NCBI GenBank assembly: GCA_016720855.1
Contig: JADKJU010000001.1
Coordinates: 737,501-801,500 of the forward strand
Reading direction: 5' to 3'
Length of the DNA: 64,000 nt
Origin: Betaproteobacteria bacterium
Lineage (GTDB): Bacteria; Pseudomonadota; Gammaproteobacteria; Burkholderiales; Usitatibacteraceae
The translations under genes and the position numbers were made by a program. Shown piece by piece: positions 58,696 to 64,000 of the stretch (its first letter is position 1; each line of letters starts with the position of its first letter). The notes beneath the pieces are model-generated. The model was not told where the DNA came from. It searched no databases and worked only from the letters and a program-made list of their open reading frames with translations.

Positions 58696-60522
58696 TCAGG
58701 ACGGATCGTCGTTCTGCGCGGCCTTCGCCTTCTTGACCTTGGCGGGCTTCGCCGGCGCGGTGGCCGCCGATGCGGCCGGCGCCGCGGAAGCAGCGGCGGA
58801 GGCCGGGGCCGCGATCTTCGGCATTTCCTCCGGCTTGAAGGTGGTCACCCCGCCTTCCATCACGACGAGGTGCGGGCGCGACTTCTTCGCCGGGTCGTCG
58901 TACTGGACCTTCGGGCTCTGCATCAAGGCGGTCCGCATTTCCTGGGAGGAATACTCGATCAGGAAGAACACCTGGCCCCAGGGCGTCTTGCCCGGATCCA
59001 CCACCTCTCGAATGAGCGTGGCGGCATTGACCAGTTGCTCCGGCGAGCGGTCGAAGTTGTGCTTGCTGTAGCGCCCCGACTTGTTGTTGATGACCCAGGT
59101 GTCGGTATCCTTGTCGTAGTTGATCTCGCCGCTGATCCGCCCGGGCATGCCGGCGAGGATCGAGACGTGACCGAAGTTCTCACGCGTGCCGGGCTTGCGC
59201 TTGGACTGATCCTCGGGGCGGAAGAAACCCTTCGGGTATGTGCGTCCGTACGGGTGGGCGGCCTCCGGAGTGATCGACACGTTCCCGCCGACGTCGATGA
59301 CCCAGTTGTAGGGCGCTTCCTTGACCACCAGGACCGCCGGGAAGTCCTTCGACCCGACCTGGAGGTAGGGGGTCAGCATGACCTTGCCCGTCTTGTCCGC
59401 CTCGTAGTGCTTGATGTAGGCGGGCGGCGAGGCGACACCGTACTTCGCGTCGAGCGGGTCGACGGGTGGCGTGGGCGAGGTGATGAAGGTGACGGGCGCC
59501 TTCGGACCGGCGGCTTTCGCCGGGGCCGCGGCCGGGGCGGCTGCGGCGGCCATGGTGACCGGCCGGTTCATCAACAGGCGGACCTTGGATCCGCCCCACT
59601 TGCCGCTGTCGGGTGCGATGAGCGCGGCGAGCTCGCCCTTGACGACCTTCTCCATGAACCGCTCGCCGGAGGCGTGCGTTTCGGCGGAGGTGTAGAAGTC
59701 GAGGTCGCTGTAGCCGAACGAGAAGTCGTACACGAAGGGGGTGCCGCCTTCAGTGCGGCTCCAGGCCTCCATGGAAATGCCGCAGGGCGCCGTGCCCGCG
59801 ATCACCACGGCCCCCGGGCGGATCCGGTAGGTGTAGGCCTTGGTGGAGACGAGCGCCGTGTCGGCCGGCAGGCCGAGCTCGAGCAGTTCCGGCACGTACT
59901 TGCCGAAGTCGCCCAGCGTGAACTTGCCCACGGAGGCGAGCGGGACGCTGAAGCTCGATCCCTTCTCGACGTAGCCGCGCAGCGTTCCGTCGGGGCCGTA
60001 GCCGACGTTTTCCTCTGCCTCGGTCTTGACCTTCTCGACGCCGATGACGGCGAGTGGTGCCGCGAGAGAGCGCTCCGCGTTCTCGAAGACGCTCTTCACC
60101 GTGACGGTGGCCTTATCGCCCGGCTTGCCGTCCTTGTAGCGCATCGTGATGCGGATCAGGTAGCCCTTGCCCCACAGGGCCTGGTCCTTCGTGTCGAAGT
60201 ACTCCTTGGTCGCCAGCTCGATGGCGAGAGGGTTCTTTTCCTTCTCCTTGATCGTGAAGCCCTGTTTCGCCGCCGCGGCCTTGACCTTGCCCCAGAGATC
60301 CTTGTAGGTGGCGCTCACGTCGGGGTTCAGGCGGGAGGCCTCGAAAAGGACCTTGTATTCGCGGCCCTCCACGTCGGCCAGCTTCGGCGAGGGGTACTTC
60401 TCGATGGTCGTCGCGTAGAGCGCCTTGGGCGACTCCTTCGCGAGGATCGGGGTCGCCGGTGCCGCGAGCAGTGCAGCGGCAATCATCCCGGTCAGGATCC
60501 GGGCCAGCAGTTTCTTGTCCAT
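58696..60522 (-). CDS. Exported two-domain protein with CYTH-like N-terminal domain
   Basis: A 608-residue protein with a signal peptide (residues 1-28, LARILTGMIAAALLAAPATPILA). Residues 50-300 look like a divergent CYTH domain: VEGREYKVLFEASRL recalls the E-x-E-x-K start with one position off, and EYFDTKDQALWGKGYLIRITMRYKDG followed by KATVTVKSVF matches the YFDT...L...G...IR...TVK pattern of the family. A Pro/Ala linker (about 325-345) leads to a second domain (350-570: PYNWVIDVGGNVSITPEAAHPYGR, HVSILAGMPGRISGEINYDKDT, GQVFFLIEYSSQEMRTALM) that I do not recognise. The tail is Ala/Lys-rich. Location and context suggest periplasmic handling of phosphorylated or polyphosphate substrates; a catalytic role is unproven. 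Confidence 0.6.
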   Translation of the reverse strand: MDKKLLARILTGMIAAALLAAPATPILAKESPKALYATTIEKYPSPKLADVEGREYKVLFEASRLNPDVSATYKDLWGKVKAAAAKQGFTIKEKEKNPLAIELATKEYFDTKDQALWGKGYLIRITMRYKDGKPGDKATVTVKSVFENAERSLAAPLAVIGVEKVKTEAEENVGYGPDGTLRGYVEKGSSFSVPLASVGKFTLGDFGKYVPELLELGLPADTALVSTKAYTYRIRPGAVVIAGTAPCGISMEAWSRTEGGTPFVYDFSFGYSDLDFYTSAETHASGERFMEKVVKGELAALIAPDSGKWGGSKVRLLMNRPVTMAAAAAPAAAPAKAAGPKAPVTFITSPTPPVDPLDAKYGVASPPAYIKHYEADKTGKVMLTPYLQVGSKDFPAVLVVKEAPYNWVIDVGGNVSITPEAAHPYGRTYPKGFFRPEDQSKRKPGTRENFGHVSILAGMPGRISGEINYDKDTDTWVINNKSGRYSKHNFDRSPEQLVNAATLIREVVDPGKTPWGQVFFLIEYSSQEMRTALMQSPKVQYDDPAKKSRPHLVVMEGGVTTFKPEEMPKIAAPASAAASAAPAASAATAPAKPAKVKKAKAAQNDDPS

Positions 60523-60612
60523 GGTTCTTTCTCCAGTATTGCGGCGTCCTCGTCGATCGGCCCGGCCCGGGCATCGCTTGCATCACCGGGCCGGACCGTC
60601 GTGTCGGTCGCC

Positions 60613-61890
60613 TCAGAAGTTGTAGCGGATCGCGATCGCGAAGACGCTCGGGTCGAGACCGGCCGCCGGCGAGTAGGTGTTCTCGCCTGCCGCGAACCGG
60701 CCGCGGGCGAGGGCGTCGTTCGTGATCTTGGAGTAGTACGCGTAGAGCGCGGTGTGCTTGTCGAGCAGGTAGTCGGCCTCGAGAGCGACCATCTTGATGC
60801 CGTCGTTGGCTCCGTTCGCGGTCTCGCTCGAGGCCGCATAGGATGCCTTCAGGACGATTTTCGGAGCCACCTTGTAGGTTCCGGCCAGGCTCCAGTTGTC
60901 GGTCGACTTGCCCACGTCGTTGTCGAGACGGCTCCACAGGAAGCCGAGGGTCGCATCGCCCAACTTCCCGCCGGCCGAGAACTTGTAGCCCCACAGGTCC
61001 TTGCCCATGCCGTTGAAGTTGTTCGTGTTCTGGTAGGCGAACCCGGCCTCCCACGCGCCGTTGTCCCAATCGACCGAGCCGGCCCAGGACGGCTTCTTCA
61101 CCGTGCCGGGTGCGCCATTGACCTCATCGGTCTGGTAGGCGAGACGCGCCTGGGTGTTGGCCCACACGGGCGTGCCGTATTGGATGACATTGGTGTAGCG
61201 GGTGTGGAAGTTGGCCCAGGTCGAGCCGGAGGCGACCGCCGTGCCCTTGCCGTGAACGATGACTTCCATCTGCTCGCCGCTGCCCCACATCGGGGAGCCG
61301 TAGCCTTCCAGGTCCTTGAAGGGGGAATCGATCTTGCCGACCCGGGTGGTGCCGAACGTGCCGCTCCTGATGCCCGCATAAGTCTCGCGGCTGCCCCACG
61401 TGCCACTGTTGGCGTTGTCGTCCGGGGCAACGCCGGTCTCGATCTGCATGACGCCCGTAAGGTCTTCGGTGAGGATTCGCGTTCCCTTGAAGCCGATTCG
61501 CGACGAATAGCTGTTGAGGACCTTGCGGGAGATGGCGCCGTCGTAGTTGGATTCATACCCGAGGTCGAACCGGCCGTAGATCGTGGCGCCCGTGCGCGCA
61601 CTGGTGGCCGGCGCCTCGCCCGTGGGCACGGCGGCGAACCACTTCCTCCACGTCGCGACTTCATTCTGCGTCAGCGGCGCGCCGGTGGCCGCGGGCGCGG
61701 GCGCCTTCTGCTCGGCCTGCACCTTCTGCACCTGCGCCTTCAGCGCGTCGATCTCCTTCTGCAGGGCTTCGATCTTGTTCAGGACGTCGGCCTCGGATGC
61801 CAAGGCCGGCGCCGACACGAACGCCCCACCCAATGCTGCACAAACCATCGTTGCCAGGACACGTGCACGAAATTGCCGAGGCTTACCCAT
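60613..61890 (-). CDS. Outer membrane porin (Gram-negative porin, trimeric type)
   Basis: A 425-residue porin. After the signal peptide (RVLATMVCAALGGAFVSAPALA) comes a heptad-rich coiled coil (EADVLNKIEALQKEIDALKAQVQKVQAEQ, cited by its ends EADVLNK and QVQKVQAEQ), unusual for betaproteobacterial porins. The barrel starts TIYGRFDLGYESNYDGA and has the GSRIGFKG-type SSRIGFKGTRILTEDL, FGTTRVGKIDSPFKDLEGYG and the C-terminal beta strand ending DPSVFAIAIRYNF, with the terminal Phe needed for assembly. ATG 61890 has GGGAG at good distance; ATG 61896 is too close to it. It heads the minus-strand locus with the exported phosphatases and is divergent from the LysR gene. Confidence 0.9.
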   Translation of the reverse strand: MGKPRQFRARVLATMVCAALGGAFVSAPALASEADVLNKIEALQKEIDALKAQVQKVQAEQKAPAPAATGAPLTQNEVATWRKWFAAVPTGEAPATSARTGATIYGRFDLGYESNYDGAISRKVLNSYSSRIGFKGTRILTEDLTGVMQIETGVAPDDNANSGTWGSRETYAGIRSGTFGTTRVGKIDSPFKDLEGYGSPMWGSGEQMEVIVHGKGTAVASGSTWANFHTRYTNVIQYGTPVWANTQARLAYQTDEVNGAPGTVKKPSWAGSVDWDNGAWEAGFAYQNTNNFNGMGKDLWGYKFSAGGKLGDATLGFLWSRLDNDVGKSTDNWSLAGTYKVAPKIVLKASYAASSETANGANDGIKMVALEADYLLDKHTALYAYYSKITNDALARGRFAAGENTYSPAAGLDPSVFAIAIRYNF

Positions 61891-61985
61891 TCTCATCTCC
61901 CAATCGAAAATTTCACGGTTTACCCATTTGCTGGTCAAATTCTGGGATTGCCCCGGCAGAGCGTCCAATCAATCATGGGGATCGC

Positions 61986-62009
61986 CCATATAATGTTTTA
62001 CCTATATGG
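61986..62009. promoter_or_regulatory. Inverted repeat CCATATA-N10-TATATGG between porin and LysR genes
   Basis: Perfect 7-bp arms flank a 10-nt spacer. It lies 46 nt upstream of the LysR ATG and 95 nt upstream of the divergent porin ATG. Size and T-rich/A-rich symmetry fit an LTTR recognition site that lets the LysR protein control itself and the porin operon. A smaller repeat ATTTG-CTGGT-CAAAT occurs at 61926-61940, nearer to the porin. Confidence 0.5.
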
Positions 62010-62055
62010 ACCCGCAACACCCGAAAGCGCGTAGCGCTTCCCCGAGGCCGAACGC

Positions 62056-62979
62056 ATGCTGACGCTCTCCCAACTGAAGACCTTCCAGACCGTGGCCCGC
62101 CTGAACAGCTTTTCCCGGGCCGCGCAGGAACTGCACCTCACGCAGCCTGCCGTCAGCGCCCAAGTGGTCGCGCTCGAGACGGCGCTCAAGGTCAAGGTGT
62201 TCGATCGGGTCGGCAAGAAGATCAGCCTGGCGGCACCCGGACACGCCGTGCTCAAGGCGGCCGGGGAGATCCTCGAGCGCGTGGCCGAGCTGCAGCGGGA
62301 ATTGCGCGACCTGGGCGAGCTGAAGGCCGGAAGCCTTTGCATCGGCGCGAGCCAGATCGTCGGCGGATACCTGCTGCCCGAGCTGCTGGCCGGATTCCGG
62401 CAGAAATATCCGGAAGTCGACCTGTCTGTTCGCGTCGAATCCGCGCGGCAGATCGTGGACCTGCTCGTGCGCAACGAGCTGGACGTCGCCATCATCGGCG
62501 AGGGCACGCCGATCCACGACGAGCGCATCGCCGTCAAGCCGATCATGCGCGACGAACTGATCGTCATCGTGCCGAGCAATCACGCCTTCGCCCAGATGAA
62601 GAGCCTGCGGCCCGAAAGCCTCGCGCAGATGCCCTTCATGCTTCCGCGCAAGGACTCCGCAAGTTCGGCTAGCATTTTCGAGCAGCTCGCCGCCAAGGGC
62701 CTCGCGCTCAACTCGGTCCTGGAACTCGGGAACGTCGGCGCGGTGAAGCGGGCCGTGGAAGCCGGCCTGGGGATCGCCATCGTGTCGCGATGCACCGTCC
62801 TTCACGAGCTGGAGGATGGACGCCTCAAGTCCGTGCCCGTAAAGGGCCTCAAGCTGGAGCGGCAGATCTCGCTGTGCTGGCATCACAGCAGGCCCTTCTC
62901 GAAGCCCACGACAGCGTTCGTCCAGTACATCACGATCCGGATGAACGCCGCGGGCGCCGCGCCACCCGCAGCGCATTGA
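62056..62979 (+). CDS. LysR-family transcriptional regulator
   Basis: A 307-residue LTTR. The N-terminal winged HTH is MLTLSQLKTFQTVARLNSFSRAAQELHLTQPAVSAQVVALETALK, quoted by its core SRAAQELHLTQPAVSAQV. The effector domain starts near residue 90 (GSLCIGASQIVGGYLLPELL) and has DVAIIGEGTPIHDERI and AGLGIAIVSRC. It is closest in pattern to CysB/CbbR-like regulators, but the ligand is not known. Divergent from the porin gene, it is the obvious regulator of the phosphate-related locus; the effector might be phosphate or the imported anion. It converges with the SulP gene (11 nt). Confidence 0.9.
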   Translation: MLTLSQLKTFQTVARLNSFSRAAQELHLTQPAVSAQVVALETALKVKVFDRVGKKISLAAPGHAVLKAAGEILERVAELQRELRDLGELKAGSLCIGASQIVGGYLLPELLAGFRQKYPEVDLSVRVESARQIVDLLVRNELDVAIIGEGTPIHDERIAVKPIMRDELIVIVPSNHAFAQMKSLRPESLAQMPFMLPRKDSASSASIFEQLAAKGLALNSVLELGNVGAVKRAVEAGLGIAIVSRCTVLHELEDGRLKSVPVKGLKLERQISLCWHHSRPFSKPTTAFVQYITIRMNAAGAAPPAAH

Positions 62980-62989
62980 GCGCCCGACT

Positions 62990-64000
62990 TCAGTATTCCT
63001 GGAGCGCGGTCAGCTTCATCTCGGTGCGCCTGAGGCGCATGGCCAGCGTGCGCGCCATGGCGGACGCCAGGTTGAAGGCCAGCTTCTTGTGCAGGCTGGC
63101 GATTTCGTTGAAGTTCTCCCGGGTCAGCACGTAGACCTGCGTCGGTGTGACGGCAACGGCATCGTTGGGCCGCGGCTCGTTGTCGAGGAAGGCCAGCCCG
63201 CCGAAGAAATCGCCGCGCCCGAAGCCGGCCACCTGCTTCGCCCCCTTTTCCCCGAACGACGCCACGAGGCGCACCGCGCCGCTGCGAACCCAGTAGAGTT
63301 CGTCGCCCGCCGATCCGCGGGAATAGATCGTCTCTCCCGCGGCATAGCTGCGCACCGACATCCGGGCCTCGAGGTCGTTGAGCGTCTCGTCCTTGTATTG
63401 CGCGAACAGTTCCATCTCCTGCAGGCGCATCGGAGGCTCAACCGGCGGCGCGATCTCGCTTTCGCCGAGGAGGCGCTTCTCGACATGGGCAATGGCGCTG
63501 TCGAGGTCGGGGAATATCCTGACCGTCCTGCTCTCCGGATCGATGAGCCCCATGTGGTCCAGCAGGTTGCCGAGGTTGCTGCCATTGGCCCCGTTCCTGC
63601 GAACACCGCTCAGCAGGAGCTTCGCGCCCCGCTCCTGGATGGCGTCCCGGATCTGGTTGAAGAGCTGGGCCGCGGTCACGTCGATGGACTGCACGCGCTT
63701 CATGTCGATGATCACGAAGCGGCGCGTGCGGATCTCGTGCTCCAGGTCGAAATAGAGCCGGTAGGTGTTGCCGAAGAAGAGCGTCCCCTGCAGTTCGAAG
63801 ATGACCGCCTCGGAAGCCTTCTTGGCGAGCAGCGCCACCTCCACTTCGGGACGATGCCAGGTCGAGGACGTCTGGCCCAGTTCCATCTTGTGGCGCACGA
63901 CGGCCCCGCCGCTCTGCTCGCGGACGAACAGGACCATGGCCATCCCGACGCCGACAGCCGACGCGGCCATGAGGCCGACGGTGACGGTCACGATGACGAC
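62990..64000 (-). CDS. SulP-type anion transporter C-terminal part with STAS and cNMP-binding domains (5' end cut by window edge)
   Basis: About 337 codons are visible; the frame is open to base 64000, so the N-terminal permease part lies outside. The visible start is a membrane helix (TVTVGLMAASAVGVGMAMVLFVRE), the last of the SulP permease. A STAS domain follows (AVIFELQGTLFFGNTYRLYFD, RFVIIDMKRVQSIDVTAAQLF, with Ser/Asp of the anti-sigma antagonist loop). Then a cyclic-nucleotide-binding-like domain (SYAAGETIYSRGSAGDELYWVRSGAVRLVA, FFGGLAFLDNEPRPNDAVAV, with RPNDAVA where cAMP binders have RSATV/A). These features point to a regulated sulfate, bicarbonate or other anion transporter. The Arg-Pro-Asn change makes real cyclic nucleotide binding doubtful. 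Confidence 0.82.
   Translation of the reverse strand, partial: VVIVTVTVGLMAASAVGVGMAMVLFVREQSGGAVVRHKMELGQTSSTWHRPEVEVALLAKKASEAVIFELQGTLFFGNTYRLYFDLEHEIRTRRFVIIDMKRVQSIDVTAAQLFNQIRDAIQERGAKLLLSGVRRNGANGSNLGNLLDHMGLIDPESRTVRIFPDLDSAIAHVEKRLLGESEIAPPVEPPMRLQEMELFAQYKDETLNDLEARMSVRSYAAGETIYSRGSAGDELYWVRSGAVRLVASFGEKGAKQVAGFGRGDFFGGLAFLDNEPRPNDAVAVTPTQVYVLTRENFNEIASLHKKLAFNLASAMARTLAMRLRRTEMKLTALQEY

Noticed and set aside
58561..62034. Plus-strand open frame of about 1157 codons opposite the exported CYTH-like protein and porin
   Set aside because: Composition is Gly/Arg/Val-rich with no domain pattern, and it is exactly antisense to two convincing genes with signal peptides.

Overview
The window is GC-rich, densely coded DNA from a proteobacterium, most likely a betaproteobacterium. 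The [NiFe]-hydrogenase operon has the gene order of the Ralstonia/Cupriavidus membrane-bound hydrogenase locus (hoxK-G-Z-M-L-O-Q-R-T-V). It is accompanied by TRAP transporters, CoA-linked acid catabolism, NnrS, a trimeric-type porin and a small Lys-rich protein. Intergenic gaps are short and genes often overlap by 1-11 nt. No rRNA, tRNA, CRISPR array, phage module or intact transposase was seen. Three coding frames are broken by single-base indels (two in hoxG, one in a pyrophosphatase), which may be assembly errors.

Layout. 1-7964 (minus): group 1d-like, O2-tolerant uptake hydrogenase operon, cut by the left edge inside hoxV and carrying an inserted HigA-like regulator gene plus a palindromic repeat between hoxZ and hoxM. 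8040-8095: FNR-type box and an inverted repeat upstream of hoxK. 8240-11781 (plus): DctPQM TRAP transporter and an enoyl-CoA-hydratase-family protein. 11783-12061: non-coding element with terminal inverted repeats. 12077-15987 (plus): CoA transferase III, TauE-like exporter, alpha/beta hydrolase, pirin. 15997-20175 (minus): methyltransferase, ThDP-dependent lyase, acyl-CoA/AMP ligase. 20363-22230 (plus): 3-hydroxyacyl-CoA dehydrogenase and a family-3 solute-binding protein. 22246-22954: two palindromic repeats flanking a DUF1161 gene and a small membrane protein.

23030-34714 (plus): complete glycogen operon glgP-glgB-glgC-glgA followed by one 1371-residue GlgX-MalQ fusion. 34748-40866 (minus): CbpM/CbpA chaperone pair, thioesterase, gamma-glutamyltransferase, DUF885 peptidase, methyltransferase. 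41005-48256: a signalling island with a hybrid histidine kinase, an EAL-domain response regulator, a LuxR-type regulator and an HD-GYP protein. A 54-residue peptide gene with a double-glycine-like motif lies in the middle, next to an unusually AT-rich, repeat-bearing promoter region.

48493-53818: acyl-CoA dehydrogenase, DnaJ-anchored pseudo-protease, glutathione transferase, NnrS with a tiny overlapping Lys-rich ORF, and a glycine-zipper surface protein. 53850-61890 (minus): an apparently co-oriented locus for extracytoplasmic (pyro/tri)phosphate handling: porin, exported CYTH-like protein, exported family I pyrophosphatase, exported family II pyrophosphatase, cytosolic CYTH triphosphatase, DASS/SLC13 anion transporter and a membrane-anchored exported protein. 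A divergent LysR regulator (62056-62979) has a candidate operator. The right edge cuts a SulP-type transporter with STAS and cyclic-nucleotide-binding domains.

The two regions most likely to be under-described are the peptide/c-di-GMP island (41005-48256) and the periplasmic pyrophosphate/triphosphate locus (53850-62979).
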